DNA from: Clostridia bacterium
Lineage (GTDB): Bacteria; Bacillota; Clostridia; Oscillospirales; CAG-272
Length of the DNA: 64,000 nucleotides
Reading direction: 5' to 3'
Assembly: GCA_017547655.1 (NCBI GenBank)
Contig: JAFYPF010000014.1
Location: forward strand, 1 to 64,000
A program made the translations under genes and the position numbers. Below, piece by piece: positions 32,047 through 43,113 of the stretch. Below the pieces are notes generated by a model. That model saw only the letters and a program-made list of their open reading frames with translations, made no database searches and was not told the DNA's origin. Numbering within the stretch: the first letter of the stretch is position 1; each line of letters begins with the position of its first letter.

Positions 32047-34326
32047 ATGTCAAATCTCGTAATAGTTGAGTCCCCTGCAAAGGCAAATACAATAAAAGGC
32101 TATCTCGGAAGCGGCTACAAGGTAACGGCTTCAAAAGGGCACGTAAGAGATCTTCCGAAGAGCACACTCGGAGTTGATATTGAAAACAACTTTGAGGCTC
32201 GTTATATAAATATAAGAGGAAAAGGTCCCCTTATAACAGAACTAAAAAAAGAAGCGAAGAACGCCAATAAAGTTTTTCTCGCGACTGACCCTGACCGTGA
32301 AGGAGAAGCAATTTCGTGGCATCTTGCGACGGCTTTGGGTATTGATCCTGCAAAAGCAAAGAGAATTTCTTTTAATGAGATTACGAAAACTGCGGTAAAA
32401 GCGGCAATAAAGAACCCACAACCCATAAATATGGACCTTGTTAACTCACAGCAGACAAGACGAATTCTTGACAGAATAGTTGGATACAAGGCAAGTCCGT
32501 TCCTTTGGAAGACACTCAAAAGCGGACTTTCTGCAGGAAGAGTACAGTCTGTTGCGACGCGTCTTATAGTTGAGCGTGAAGAAGAGATAAGAGCGTTTGT
32601 TCCCACAGAATATTGGACGATTACCTCTCATCTTTTGACTGAAAAATCAAAGAGCTTTAAATCAAGCTTTTACGGCGACAAAAACGGAAAAATTGAGCTT
32701 CACAACCAAGAGGAAACCGATAGAATTTACAACGCTGTTAAAGACGGTCCCTTCATTGTAATTTCGGTAAAGAAGGCGGTTAAACACCGTAATCCTGCGC
32801 CTCCCTTTACAACATCAACACTTCAGCAGGAGGCATCAAGAAAGCTTAACTTCCGTTCGCAGAAGATTATGCAAATAGCGCAAGAGCTTTATGAAGGTAT
32901 AAACATAGGCAGTGAAAACGGAGGCGTTCACGGTCTTATAACCTATATGCGTACCGACTCGCTCCGCATATCACAGGAAGCAGCTGCAAGTGCAGAAATC
33001 TATATAAAGAGCAAATACGGCGATGAATATTATCCTGCACAGAAGAGATTTTACAAGTCAAAATCGACAGCACAAGATGCGCACGAAGCAATTCGTCCCG
33101 CTTCTCTTGACTTTGAACCCGAACGTATAAAGAAATATCTTTCTACCGACCAATACAAGCTTTATAAGCTTATTTGGGATAGATTTTTGGCTTCACAAAT
33201 GGCATCTGCCGAGCTCAATACGGTTAACGCAGAAATAGAATCAAACGGATATATATTCCACTCAAGCGGCTATAATATAAAATTCCACGGCTTCTTGTCA
33301 GTATACGATCCGGGAGATTACGGCGAATTTGCCGACACCGAAAAACAGGCAAGTCCCATTGAAATAAACGAGGGAGAAACGCTGAACTGCAACGAGATTT
33401 TGCCCGAACAGCATTTTACAGAACCCTCTCCCCGCTACACCGAAGCTTCGCTCGTAAAACAGCTTGAAGAAAAAGGAATCGGACGCCCCTCGACGTACAC
33501 TCCTATTATAACGACGATAATAGCGAGAGATTACGTAACCCGTGAGGGTAAATCTCTTAAGCCTACTTATCTCGGCGAAATGACGACAAAGCTTTTGATG
33601 GAAAACTTCCCCGAAATTATTGACTATACGTTTACAGCGCAGATGGAGGATAAGCTTGACGCCGTTGAAAACGGAAACGACGATATGCTCCACATTCTCT
33701 CTGAATTTTATGAAGGCTTTAAGGTAAGTCTTGCAAAGGCAGAAGAAGCGGCAAAGAACGGCGAAATAGACATTCCCCCCGAAGAGACAGATATTATATG
33801 CGAGCATTGCGGCGTGAAGATGATAGTAAAGAACGGCAGATACGGAAAATTTGCCGCTTGTCCCAACTATCCCGAATGTAAGAACACAAAGCCACTTGGC
33901 AAGGACGGAAAGCCGAAAGAGCCCAAGAAAGAAAAAGAGAAAAAAGATACCGGCTCCACGGGTATGATTTGTGAAAAGTGCGGTTCGGAAATGGTTATAC
34001 GCTCGGGAAAATTCGGTTCATTCTATGCTTGTTCGGCATACCCAAAATGCCGCAACACGAAGCAGATAACCAAAGAGATTGGTGTATCCTGCCCTATTTG
34101 CGGTTCAAAAATTGTAGCGAAGCAGGGCGGAAAGAAGCATATTACTTTCTATAGCTGTGAAAAATATCCCGAATGTAACTTCTCATCATGGGATATGCCG
34201 ACGGGTGAAAAATGCCCGCAGTGCGGTGATGCCCTTCTTGTTAAGAAGCGCAAAAAGTTAGTATATTGCAGAAATGAAAAGTGCGGTTACAGCCGCGAAG
34301 AAGAAAAGGCAAAAAATGAAGACTGA
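32047..34326 (+). CDS. topA: DNA topoisomerase I (type IA)
   Basis: 759 aa. Relaxes negative supercoils. Seen: Toprim domain ([30 protein letters not shown]), active-site Tyr300 in [19 protein letters not shown] and [14 protein letters not shown]. The C-terminus carries at least three Cys4 zinc-ribbon repeats (CEHCG..CPNYPEC, CEKCG..CSAYPKC, CPICG..CEKYPEC) plus a fourth CPQCG..CRNEKC ending at the C-terminus. It overlaps trmFO by 11 nt. Confidence 0.97.
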   Translation: MSNLVIVESPAKANTIKGYLGSGYKVTASKGHVRDLPKSTLGVDIENNFEARYINIRGKGPLITELKKEAKNANKVFLATDPDREGEAISWHLATALGIDPAKAKRISFNEITKTAVKAAIKNPQPINMDLVNSQQTRRILDRIVGYKASPFLWKTLKSGLSAGRVQSVATRLIVEREEEIRAFVPTEYWTITSHLLTEKSKSFKSSFYGDKNGKIELHNQEETDRIYNAVKDGPFIVISVKKAVKHRNPAPPFTTSTLQQEASRKLNFRSQKIMQIAQELYEGINIGSENGGVHGLITYMRTDSLRISQEAAASAEIYIKSKYGDEYYPAQKRFYKSKSTAQDAHEAIRPASLDFEPERIKKYLSTDQYKLYKLIWDRFLASQMASAELNTVNAEIESNGYIFHSSGYNIKFHGFLSVYDPGDYGEFADTEKQASPIEINEGETLNCNEILPEQHFTEPSPRYTEASLVKQLEEKGIGRPSTYTPIITTIIARDYVTREGKSLKPTYLGEMTTKLLMENFPEIIDYTFTAQMEDKLDAVENGNDDMLHILSEFYEGFKVSLAKAEEAAKNGEIDIPPEETDIICEHCGVKMIVKNGRYGKFAACPNYPECKNTKPLGKDGKPKEPKKEKEKKDTGSTGMICEKCGSEMVIRSGKFGSFYACSAYPKCRNTKQITKEIGVSCPICGSKIVAKQGGKKHITFYSCEKYPECNFSSWDMPTGEKCPQCGDALLVKKRKKLVYCRNEKCGYSREEEKAKNED

Positions 34327-35644
34327 TAAGATAAATATATTCGGCGCAGGACTTGCGGGCTGTGAAGCTGCCTATCAAGCGGCAAAACGCGGAGTAAAGG
34401 TTAATCTTTACGAGATGAAGCCAAAAAAGAAAACTCCCGCGCATACGTCGAATGATTTAGCCGAGCTCGTATGCTCGAACTCGCTCCGAAGCAACGTTTT
34501 GACGAATGCCGTAGGGCTTCTTAAGGAAGAATTGAACCTTATGGATTCGCTCATAATGAAGGCAGCATACGCAACACAGGTTGAAGCAGGCTCTGCATTG
34601 GCAGTAGACAGATACAAATTTTCCGAATATATTACGAAAGAAATAAAAGAAAATCCGTTGATAACCCTTATTGAAGAAGAGGTTACCTCTGTTCCCGAAG
34701 ACGAGATAACGGTAATAGCGACAGGCCCTTTGACATCCGATGCTTTTTCCGAATATCTTGAAGACTTTCTCGGCAAAAGTCATTTATCATTTTTTGATGC
34801 GTCAGCGCCGATAGTTGAATATTCCACACTTGATTTGGATAAGATATACGCGGCATCACGTTACGGCAAGGGAGAGGCTTCATACCTCAACTGCCCTATG
34901 ACAAAAGAGGAATATGACTTATTTTATAACGAGCTTATAAACGCAGAGGAAGCGCACTTAAAGGAATTCGACTCAAATTCACAGAAGAAGCCTAACGTTT
35001 TTGAGGGTTGTATGCCCGTTGAGGTTATGGCAAGAAGAGGATATGATACTCTTCGTTACGGTCCTTTGAAGCCCGTAGGTCTTCCCGACCCCAAGACGGG
35101 CAAAGAGCCTTACGCCGTAATTCAGCTTCGTCAGGAAAATTCCGAGAAGACTATGTATAACCTCGTTGGATTTCAGACTCACTTGACTTTCGGCGAACAA
35201 AAAAGAGTATTTTCTTTAATACCCGGACTTGAAAATGCGACCTTTTTGCGTTACGGCGTTATGCACCGAAATACGTTTATTAACTCCCCTGCTTGTTTGG
35301 ACTGTTTTTACTCGATGAGAAATAGACCGAACGTATTTTTTGCAGGACAGATGACGGGTGTTGAGGGTTACGTTGAGTCGACGTCAAGCGGTTTTGTTGC
35401 AGGTGTAAACGCTGCAAGACTCGCAAAAGGCGAAGAGCTTATTGATTTCCCGAACATTACCGCAATAGGCGCTTTGGCACACTACATAAGCGACGAAAAC
35501 GTTGTAAATTTCCAGCCTATGAACGCCAACTTCGGACTTGTTGTAAACCTTGAAACAAAAGTAAAGGGCGGAAAACGCTTTAGAAATGAAGCTTTGGCAA
35601 ACCGTTCTATTGAATTTATAAACAGCATAAAAGATAAGATATAG
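34316..35644 (+). CDS. trmFO: methylenetetrahydrofolate-tRNA-(uracil-54-C5)-methyltransferase
   Basis: 442 aa. FAD- and folate-dependent formation of T54 in tRNA, the alternative to SAM-dependent TrmA in Bacillota. Seen: FAD loop [70 protein letters not shown] and the late [24 protein letters not shown]. Start at ATG 34316 inside the topA end; the topA-trmFO order is conserved. Confidence 0.96.
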   Translation: MKTDKINIFGAGLAGCEAAYQAAKRGVKVNLYEMKPKKKTPAHTSNDLAELVCSNSLRSNVLTNAVGLLKEELNLMDSLIMKAAYATQVEAGSALAVDRYKFSEYITKEIKENPLITLIEEEVTSVPEDEITVIATGPLTSDAFSEYLEDFLGKSHLSFFDASAPIVEYSTLDLDKIYAASRYGKGEASYLNCPMTKEEYDLFYNELINAEEAHLKEFDSNSQKKPNVFEGCMPVEVMARRGYDTLRYGPLKPVGLPDPKTGKEPYAVIQLRQENSEKTMYNLVGFQTHLTFGEQKRVFSLIPGLENATFLRYGVMHRNTFINSPACLDCFYSMRNRPNVFFAGQMTGVEGYVESTSSGFVAGVNAARLAKGEELIDFPNITAIGALAHYISDENVVNFQPMNANFGLVVNLETKVKGGKRFRNEALANRSIEFINSIKDKI

Positions 35645-35672
35645 TTCTTCAAAATCTATTAGGAGAAAATAT

Positions 35673-36704
35673 ATGAGGATTATCGTTGATATAATGGGCG
35701 CCGACAAATCCCCCGCAGAATTTGTAGAGGGAGCGTTGATGGCGGCAAAAGAATACGGCTGTGACATAACCCTTGTCGGTGATGCTTTGGATATTTATTC
35801 GGCATTTGAAAAGACAAATTTACCCACCGACCGTATCGAGATAGTTGATGTGCCCTACTATATAACCATGGAAGACTCGCCTATGAGTGTTGTTAAAGAG
35901 AAAAACAACTCGTCCATGCACGAGGGCTTAAAACTTCTTGCAGAGGGCAAGGGCGATGCGTTTGTAAGCGCAGGTAATACTGGTGCTCTTCTTGCAGGCG
36001 CTACCTTTATCGTAAGAAGAATAAGAGGTCTCCGAGCCGCAATAGGAACAATACTGCCTCTCACAAAACCCGTTTTGCTTGTAGATTCGGGCGCAAACAT
36101 AAACGTTACTCCCGAAAATCTTGAGCAGTTTGCAAGAATGGGCTCGATATATATGGAACGTCTGCACGGCATAAAGAACCCCACCGTAGGGCTGCTCAAC
36201 AACGGAGCAGAACCAACCAAGGGAACGGATTTACACAGAGAGACGTATCAGAAGTTATCCGAATCCGATATAAACTTTATAGGCAATATTGAGGGCAGAG
36301 ATATTCCGTTTGCAAAGGCGGACGTAGTTGTTACCGACGGTTTTACGGGCAACGTTGTATTAAAGCTCACAGAGGGCTTTGGCAAGTTTATGATAGACCA
36401 GTTAAAATCCCTCTTTACGTCAAACATTGTAAGCAAGGCATCGGCTTTGGTTCTCACAACGACACTTAAGGCTTTTAAAAAGAAGTTTGATGCTTCCGAA
36501 TACGGCGGCGCACCCCTGCTCGGCATATCAAAGCCGGTTATCAAAGCGCACGGTTCAGCGGATGCGAAAGCTGTAAAGAATGCGATTAAACAGGCTATAT
36601 ATTACGTTAATACGGGAATAATAGTTGAAATTGCACGTCAGTCATCACAGCTTACAGTAAAAACACTAAAGAAAGAAACCGAAAAGATAGGCGAAGATAA
36701 ATGA
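35673..36704 (+). CDS. plsX: phosphate acyltransferase
   Basis: 343 aa. Makes acyl-phosphate from acyl-ACP for phospholipid synthesis. Seen: IIVDIMGADKSPAEFVEGAL, MSVVKEKNNSSMHEGLKLL, FVSAGNTGALLAG, GLLNNGAEPTKGTDLHRE and YGGAPLLGISKPVIKAHGSADAKAVKNAI. It overlaps rnc by 4 nt; no acpP gene is interposed as it is in many Bacillota. Confidence 0.97.
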   Translation: MRIIVDIMGADKSPAEFVEGALMAAKEYGCDITLVGDALDIYSAFEKTNLPTDRIEIVDVPYYITMEDSPMSVVKEKNNSSMHEGLKLLAEGKGDAFVSAGNTGALLAGATFIVRRIRGLRAAIGTILPLTKPVLLVDSGANINVTPENLEQFARMGSIYMERLHGIKNPTVGLLNNGAEPTKGTDLHRETYQKLSESDINFIGNIEGRDIPFAKADVVVTDGFTGNVVLKLTEGFGKFMIDQLKSLFTSNIVSKASALVLTTTLKAFKKKFDASEYGGAPLLGISKPVIKAHGSADAKAVKNAIKQAIYYVNTGIIVEIARQSSQLTVKTLKKETEKIGEDK

Positions 36705-37426
36705 ATATAACTGATATAAACGAGCTTATTGAGATAATAAAAGGGCTTGAAAAAAAGTTAAATTATACGTTCAAAAACAAGCCCATTTTGATAAAAGCGT
36801 TGTCACATTCATCATTTGCAAACGAGCTTAAATCAAAGAACATAAAGACCGAATGTAACGAAAGACTTGAATTTTTCGGAGACTCGGTTTTGTCTTTGAC
36901 CGTAAGCGAATATCTTTACACGAACTATCCCGATTTGCCCGAGGGCGAACTGTCGAAGGTAAGAGCGGGAACAGTGTGCGAAAAAGCACTCGCAAAATTT
37001 GCACGTGAGATTGAACTCGGAAAATATCTTTTCCTCGGCCACGGCGAAGAGATAACGAACGGCAGAGAAAGACCGTCAATTCTTGCAGATGCATTTGAAG
37101 CGGTGTTGGCGGCAATGTTTATTGACGGCGGAATTGAGCCCGTTAAGTCATTTCTCCTTCCCTTTGCGACCGAAGAGATAAAAAAGATTATAGCAAGAGG
37201 AAATACGAAAGACTATAAATCTATGCTCCAACAGTTTATACAGCAAGAACAAGGAGACGTGCTCGAATACAGACTCGTAAACGAAAGCGGCCCCGCCCAC
37301 GAAAGACTGTTTGAGACCGAAGCTTATTTGAATAATAACGTTATCGGAAAAGGCATCGGACGAAGCAAACGCGAGTCGGAACAGATGGCTGCCAAAGAAG
37401 CACTTGCTTTATTCGGTCAAACATAA
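36701..37426 (+). CDS. rnc: ribonuclease III
   Basis: 241 aa. Cleaves double-stranded RNA. Seen: RNase III signature NERLEFFGDSVL (catalytic Glu/Asp), ILADAFEAVLAAMFIDGG, and a C-terminal dsRNA-binding domain (DYKSMLQQFIQQE..YRLVNESGPAHERLFETEAYLNN..GIGRSKRESEQMAAKEAL). Overlaps plsX by 4 nt (ATGA), indicating coupling. Confidence 0.97.
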   Translation: MNITDINELIEIIKGLEKKLNYTFKNKPILIKALSHSSFANELKSKNIKTECNERLEFFGDSVLSLTVSEYLYTNYPDLPEGELSKVRAGTVCEKALAKFAREIELGKYLFLGHGEEITNGRERPSILADAFEAVLAAMFIDGGIEPVKSFLLPFATEEIKKIIARGNTKDYKSMLQQFIQQEQGDVLEYRLVNESGPAHERLFETEAYLNNNVIGKGIGRSKRESEQMAAKEALALFGQT

Positions 37427-37430
37427 TAAT

Positions 37431-37465
37431 AACGCGGAAACTTTTTAAAAAAGTTTCCGCACCTT
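37431..37465. repeat. perfect hairpin between rnc and the radical SAM gene
   Basis: GCGGAAACTTTTT..AAAAAGTTTCCGC palindrome without a terminal T run. It resembles the CTTTTTGAAAAAAG spacer units near 20.6 and 61.5 kb. It could stabilise or attenuate the transcript. Confidence 0.5.
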
Positions 37466-37504
37466 CAAAAACTTTGCAAAAACGATTTATTTGGAGAGTA
37501 CAAA

Positions 37505-38515
37505 TTGAAACACGTAAATATACCGGTATTTATACCGCATTTAGGTTGCCCGAATGACTGTGTTTTCTGTAACCAGAAACGCATTTCGGGCACGTCTTGT
37601 TTTAACAAAAACGACGTTGACAATATTATAAAAAACGCACTATCTACAGTAGATACAACAAACTATGAAACCGAGATAGCTTTCTTCGGAGGCAGCTTTA
37701 CAGGCATCGACAGAAACGATATGATATACCTGCTCGAGACTGCATACAAGTATATAAAACAAGGGTTTGTAACCTCAATCAGACTGTCAACCCGCCCCGA
37801 CTATATTGACGAAGAAATACTCGATATTTTGCAGTCGTACAGGGTAAAAAACATAGAACTCGGACTACAGTCAATGGACGATGAAGTTTTAAAAATCACC
37901 CAAAGAGGACACACGTCAGAACAGGCGAGAAAGGCTTGTAAATTGATAAAGAAATACGGCTTTAATCTCATAGGTCAAATGATGATAGGACTCCCCGGCT
38001 CAACCCTCGAAAAAGAGATAAATACGGCTGAAATAATAGCAAATTTATGCGACGGAGCAAGGGTATACCCCACCGTTGTATTAAGGGAAACCGAGCTTTG
38101 CGATATGGCAAAAAGGGGCGAATATACCCCTCTTCGTCTTGACGATACGATAGAAAGAACGGGCGAGGTTTTGCTTGTATTTGACAAAGCAAAAAAGCCG
38201 GTTATAAGAATAGGCTTACAGTCGGGCGACGAACTGTATGACCCCGACGTTGTATACGGCGGAGACTACCACCCCGCAATAGGTGAATTAGCCGAAAATT
38301 ACGTGTATTACAAAAGAATATGCGAAGAGCTGAACGGTAAGCAAACAGAAGGAAAAGACATTATTGTTTACTGCTCTGCGGGATGTGTTTCAAAGGTTAT
38401 AGGCCAGAAAAAAACCAATAAAATAAACTTAACAAAAAATTATAATATAAAATCTCTGAAAATTGTTGAAAAAAATGATATAAAGGGTTATAATATTATA
38501 TTAGACATATTATGA
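37505..38515 (+). CDS. radical SAM protein, Elp3/YtqA-like
   Basis: 336 aa. Seen: the [4Fe-4S] motif CPNDCVFC (CxxxCxxC), FFGGSFTG, RLSTRPDYIDEEIL, VKNIELGLQSMDDEVLKITQRGHT and QMMIGLPGS, as in the Elp3/MiaB/NifB radical SAM group. It lacks a GNAT domain. Proteins of this kind stand between rnc and smc in many Clostridia; the reaction is unknown. The likely start is TTG at 37505 with GGAGAG upstream. Confidence 0.85.
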   Translation: MKHVNIPVFIPHLGCPNDCVFCNQKRISGTSCFNKNDVDNIIKNALSTVDTTNYETEIAFFGGSFTGIDRNDMIYLLETAYKYIKQGFVTSIRLSTRPDYIDEEILDILQSYRVKNIELGLQSMDDEVLKITQRGHTSEQARKACKLIKKYGFNLIGQMMIGLPGSTLEKEINTAEIIANLCDGARVYPTVVLRETELCDMAKRGEYTPLRLDDTIERTGEVLLVFDKAKKPVIRIGLQSGDELYDPDVVYGGDYHPAIGELAENYVYYKRICEELNGKQTEGKDIIVYCSAGCVSKVIGQKKTNKINLTKNYNIKSLKIVEKNDIKGYNIILDIL

Positions 38516-38557
38516 TTATTTTAGGATAGTTAAGAAAAAGATACCGAAAGGGGGCTA

Positions 38558-41500
38558 ATGCCGAAAATGCGATTAAAATCACTTGAATTACACGGTTTCA
38601 AGTCTTTTCCCGACAAGACGACAATAAACTTCGATGACGGTATGACCGTTATAGTAGGCCCTAACGGAAGCGGTAAATCAAACATATCCGATGCTATGCG
38701 TTGGGTTCTCGGAGAACTTTCAAGCAAAAACATACGCGGAACAAAAATGGAAGACGTTATATTCGGCGGTTCGGCTTCGCGCAGTCCTATGGGCTATGCG
38801 GAGGTTTCTCTGCTTATAGACAACACAGGCGACGGAAACAGAATCGACGTTGATTATGACGAAGTTGAAGTTACGAGGAGATATTACCGTTCGGGCGAAA
38901 GTGAATATATGATAAATCGCCGTCCTGCAAGGCTCAAGGACATTCACGAGATGTTTATGAATACCGGTGTGGGTAAGACGGGATATTCGATAGTCAGCCA
39001 GGGTAAAGCGGCTGAAATTATATCTCAAAAGAGCGACGAAAGAAGAAACATTTTCGAAGAGGCTGCAGGTATTTCAAAATACCGTTACAAGAAAAACGAG
39101 GCAGAACGCAAGCTTGCGTCTACGAACGATAACCTCGTACGTCTCAATGACATTAAATACGAGCTTGAGGGCAGAATAGGCCCGCTTGAAAAAGAGGCGG
39201 AAAAAGCAAAGAGATATCTTGAATTTTACGACAAGAAGAAGAACGCCGACATATCTCTCTGGCTTTATGACACAAAGGAATTAAGAGAAAGACTTACCAA
39301 AGCGGAAAACGATTACGTGCTTTCGGGCAAGGAGCTTGAAATTGCCGACGAAACGATACAGTCTTTGGAAAATCAAAACGAGAGACTTTTTGAGGCTTCT
39401 CAAGAAAACAAGATGAAGACCGAAAAGAACTCGAATGAATTGCAGGTTGCAAACGACAAGAGATACGGTCTTGAAAGTAACTTAAAGGTTCTCAAGAACG
39501 ATATTGAACATATCACGCAGTTAAAATTACAGGCAGAAAACGAGCTTACTCTCCGTGCCGAGGAAAAGAACAATACCGAAAAGGCCTTGGAAGAGGCAAA
39601 GGAAAAATTAGAAGAGCTTAAGAACACCCTTGCAAAATCGGAAATCGAAAGAACTTCTGCCGACGAGATGCTCGAAAAGGGCTTACTTGAACTTGTTGAG
39701 CTTGAAAATAAGCTTGAACAGGCGGAAGCTATTATTAAGCTCAAGGAAGAAGAAGCGGTAAATAAGCAGATTGAGCTCTCTTCCCTTTCGGGTTCAAGAA
39801 AGAGCGAAGACGAAAGATGCGAAACCTTAAAGGTTGAAATAGCAGAGCTTAAAGAAGCTATGTCGATTCTTGAAGACAGAGCAAGCAAAGCCGAAAAGAC
39901 GGTTTTGGGATATAAGCAGAAAGCCGACGAGGCAAAGAGTTTGGCGGACGAAGCTGAAAACGCTATTCAAGCACTCGAAGCAAAGATAAAAGAACTGAAC
40001 GATAAGCTCAACTCTTTGTATATTGATATGGCGTCGAAGAAACAGCGAGCAGAAACATTGACTCGAATGGAAGAACACTTTGAGGGATATGCAAACAGCG
40101 TTCGTTTTGTTATGAACGAAAGCAACAATGGTACGCTCGGCGGTGTATACGGTCCCGTATCAAAGCTTATAAGCGTTAACAGAAAGTACACCGTTGCTAT
40201 AGAGACGGCTCTCGGCGGAAACTTGCAGAATATAGTTGTAAAAGACGAAGCTTCTGCGAAAAAGGCTATTGCGCTTCTCAAGGAAAGAAATGCGGGAAGA
40301 GCTACTTTCTACCCATTGACCTCGATTCAGGTACAGAAACTTACCGTTGACGTTAAGACGCTGTCATCTATGAACGGCTATATCGGTATTGCAAGCGAGC
40401 TTACTGAATGTGAAGACAAGTTTCAAATAGTAAGCGAATTTTTGCTTGGCAGAACAGTAGTTTTTGATACTATTGACAATGCAAGTATAGCTGCAAAGCA
40501 GCTTAACTACAAAGTTAGACTTGTAACGCTTGACGGTCAGCTTATAAATGCGGGCGGTTCATATACGGGCGGTTCTTCAAAGAAGGACAGCGGTATGCTT
40601 ACCCGAGTTTCCGAAATAGAGAAGCTGAAAAAAGAATGTGAAAAGCTTACAAAGGATACAGAGTCGGTTAACATAGAGATAGAAAACGTAAACAAGGAAA
40701 AGGAATCACTTACAAGAAAACGTGACTCACACCTCGGCAACACTTCTCTTCTCAACTCGCTTCTCAACGCAGAAAACACACAATACGAGGTTTTGAAATC
40801 TCAGCTTGCATCAGATGAAAAGAGCTTATCCGAATTGTCTGATGAGCTTAACAGACTTGAGAGAGCCGATGATTTTTACCGTGAGAAGAAAGAAAAGATT
40901 GACGGTGAGTTAAAAGAAATCAACGCCCTTATTGAAGCCGGCAGAGATGAGCAGAACACCATAAAGAACGATATTACGGCAAAGAATACCGAAATTGAAG
41001 CTTTGCGCGAGAGAAATAGCAATTCTGTTATTCGTTTGACCGAAGACAGAAAAGATTTGGAAAATCTTCAAAAAAACGTTGAATCCACTCAAAATCTGCT
41101 TATTTCTCTTGTTGAACGTATATCTTTAGGCAATAGCGAGCTTGAATCACTTGAAACAAAGAAGGCTCTTGCAGAATCGAAGATTGCAACAACCGAAGAA
41201 TCGCTTTCGGAAGTTCTTAATATAATTTCCACCCTTGAAAAAGAAAAGGGAGATTATACTGAAAAGAACGACGAATACGAAAAGAGAATAAACGACCTTC
41301 GAGTAAAGATAAAAGAAAAGACGAACGACAGAGAGCTTGTATTCAGAGCATATACAAAGCTTGAGGGGCTTTGTCAGCAGCTTAAGAACGACCTCGATAA
41401 ATCAAGCGAACGTATCTGGGAGGAATATGAGCTTACTTATTCCGCAGCAGCAGAACTACCGCTTCCCGAGGTTACAAACGAAAACAAAAGCGAGCTGTCG

Positions 41501-42163
41501 AAACAGCTTGCAGAATATAAAGGCAAGCTTAAGGGACTCGGTCACGTTAACGTCAGTGCAATAGACGAGTATAAGGAAGTAAAAGAAAGATACGACTTTA
41601 TGCACACGCAGATAACCGACCTTGAAAATGCTGAAAAGCAGCTTTCCGATATTATCGTTAAGCTTGAAGCCGAAATGCGAGACAAATTCTCTCAAACGAT
41701 GAAAGACGTTAATATGCACTTTAAGACGGTATTCCGCGAACTGTTCGGAGGCGGTACTGCAGAGCTTATACTGACCAACCCCGACGACGTATTGACAAGC
41801 GGTATCGATATTAACGTAGCTCCTCCCGGAAAGATAATCAAGAACCTCGTTTCTCTCTCGGGCGGAGAACAAGCTTTCGTTGCTATCGCCCTCTTCTTTG
41901 CGATACTTAAAGTTAATCCCACACCGTTCTGCATTTTCGACGAAATCGAGTCGGCGCTCGACGAGGTAAACGTTGTAAGATTTGCAGAATATGCAAGAAA
42001 ATATTCGGATGCAACCCAGTTTATTATGATTACCCACAGAAGAGGTACTATGGAATCGGCTGATACACTTTACGGCGTAACCATGTACGAAAAGGGTATT
42101 TCAAAGGTACTCGCGGTTAACGTACGCGATATTGAAGATAAACTCGGCGTTAAGCTTGAATAG
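38558..42163 (+). CDS. smc: chromosome segregation protein SMC
   Basis: 1201 aa. ATPase core of the ScpAB-SMC condensin. Seen: Walker A GPNGSGKSN (residues 34-42), two very long coiled-coil arms (about 170-510 and 690-1020), the hinge (GVYGPVSKLISVNRKYTVAIETALGG, VTLDGQLINAGGSYTGGS), and a C-terminal head with LVSLSGGEQAFVAIALFFAI (signature) and FCIFDEIESALDE (Walker B). GGGGG precedes ATG 38558 closely (3 nt); ATG 38567 (residue 4) is an alternative start. No scpA/scpB in the window. Confidence 0.97.
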   Translation: MPKMRLKSLELHGFKSFPDKTTINFDDGMTVIVGPNGSGKSNISDAMRWVLGELSSKNIRGTKMEDVIFGGSASRSPMGYAEVSLLIDNTGDGNRIDVDYDEVEVTRRYYRSGESEYMINRRPARLKDIHEMFMNTGVGKTGYSIVSQGKAAEIISQKSDERRNIFEEAAGISKYRYKKNEAERKLASTNDNLVRLNDIKYELEGRIGPLEKEAEKAKRYLEFYDKKKNADISLWLYDTKELRERLTKAENDYVLSGKELEIADETIQSLENQNERLFEASQENKMKTEKNSNELQVANDKRYGLESNLKVLKNDIEHITQLKLQAENELTLRAEEKNNTEKALEEAKEKLEELKNTLAKSEIERTSADEMLEKGLLELVELENKLEQAEAIIKLKEEEAVNKQIELSSLSGSRKSEDERCETLKVEIAELKEAMSILEDRASKAEKTVLGYKQKADEAKSLADEAENAIQALEAKIKELNDKLNSLYIDMASKKQRAETLTRMEEHFEGYANSVRFVMNESNNGTLGGVYGPVSKLISVNRKYTVAIETALGGNLQNIVVKDEASAKKAIALLKERNAGRATFYPLTSIQVQKLTVDVKTLSSMNGYIGIASELTECEDKFQIVSEFLLGRTVVFDTIDNASIAAKQLNYKVRLVTLDGQLINAGGSYTGGSSKKDSGMLTRVSEIEKLKKECEKLTKDTESVNIEIENVNKEKESLTRKRDSHLGNTSLLNSLLNAENTQYEVLKSQLASDEKSLSELSDELNRLERADDFYREKKEKIDGELKEINALIEAGRDEQNTIKNDITAKNTEIEALRERNSNSVIRLTEDRKDLENLQKNVESTQNLLISLVERISLGNSELESLETKKALAESKIATTEESLSEVLNIISTLEKEKGDYTEKNDEYEKRINDLRVKIKEKTNDRELVFRAYTKLEGLCQQLKNDLDKSSERIWEEYELTYSAAAELPLPEVTNENKSELSKQLAEYKGKLKGLGHVNVSAIDEYKEVKERYDFMHTQITDLENAEKQLSDIIVKLEAEMRDKFSQTMKDVNMHFKTVFRELFGGGTAELILTNPDDVLTSGIDINVAPPGKIIKNLVSLSGGEQAFVAIALFFAILKVNPTPFCIFDEIESALDEVNVVRFAEYARKYSDATQFIMITHRRGTMESADTLYGVTMYEKGISKVLAVNVRDIEDKLGVKLE

Positions 42164-42195
42164 TACATAATATTGATATTCAGAAAGGTTAGAAT

Positions 42196-43101
42196 ATGTC
42201 ATTTTTCGAAAAACTGAAAAACGGTCTTGAAAAGACAAAATCATCGATATTCGGACAGGTAAACAATCTTTTCAAAGCATTTGTAAAGGTTGATGAAGAC
42301 CTGCTTGAAGAGCTTGAAGAACTGCTTATTGCGGCAGACGTAGGCTTTGAATCGACCGAAGAGATTATAGAAAAGCTTCGCGAAAGAATAAAAGATGAAC
42401 GTCTTTCAGATGCAGAAGAAACAAAGGAAGCCTTGATTGAAATATTAAAGGGTATGATAGGCGAAGGCGAACAGCTTAACCTTTCTACCACACCTGCGGT
42501 TATCCTTGTTATCGGAGTTAACGGGGTTGGTAAGACAACGTCTATAGCGAAGATTGCGCATCACCTTATATCTTCGGGTAAAAAGGTGGTACTTGCGGCA
42601 GCGGATACGTTCCGCGCGGCAGCTATTGACCAGCTTCAGATATGGGCTGACCGAGCAGGCGCAGACCTAATAAAGAATTCAGAGGGCTCGGATCCTGCGG
42701 CAGTTGTGTTTGATGCTGTATCTGCGGCAAAAAGCAGAAAGGCAGACGTTCTTATAATAGATACTGCGGGCAGACTTCACAACAAGAAGAACCTTATGGA
42801 CGAACTTGCGAAGATAAACCGAGTAATAGGAAGAGAGCTCCCCGATGCGGCGAGAGAAACGTTACTCGTTCTTGACTCGACGACGGGACAAAACGCCGTA
42901 AGACAAGCAAAGGAATTCAAGAATTCCGCAGAGATTACGGGACTTGTTTTAACCAAGCTCGACGGAACCGCAAAGGGCGGCATCGTGTTCTCCATAAAGA
43001 ACGAGCTCGATATTCCCGTTAAATACATCGGTGTAGGCGAAAAGATAGACGACCTGCAGCCTTTCTCCGCAGACGATTTTGTAAAGGCTTTGTTTGAATA
43101 A
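42196..43101 (+). CDS. ftsY: signal recognition particle receptor FtsY
   Basis: 301 aa. SRP-GTPase docking ribosome-SRP complexes at the membrane. Seen: a four-helix N domain, G1 motif GVNGVGKTTS (107-116), DTFRAAAIDQL, DTAGRLHNKKNLMDEL, TKLDGTAKGGIVFSI and GVGEKIDDLQPF. It lacks the long acidic N-terminal extension of E. coli FtsY. Follows smc, as in other Bacillota. Confidence 0.97.
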   Translation: MSFFEKLKNGLEKTKSSIFGQVNNLFKAFVKVDEDLLEELEELLIAADVGFESTEEIIEKLRERIKDERLSDAEETKEALIEILKGMIGEGEQLNLSTTPAVILVIGVNGVGKTTSIAKIAHHLISSGKKVVLAAADTFRAAAIDQLQIWADRAGADLIKNSEGSDPAAVVFDAVSAAKSRKADVLIIDTAGRLHNKKNLMDELAKINRVIGRELPDAARETLLVLDSTTGQNAVRQAKEFKNSAEITGLVLTKLDGTAKGGIVFSIKNELDIPVKYIGVGEKIDDLQPFSADDFVKALFE

Positions 43102-43113
43102 GAGGGTGTTATT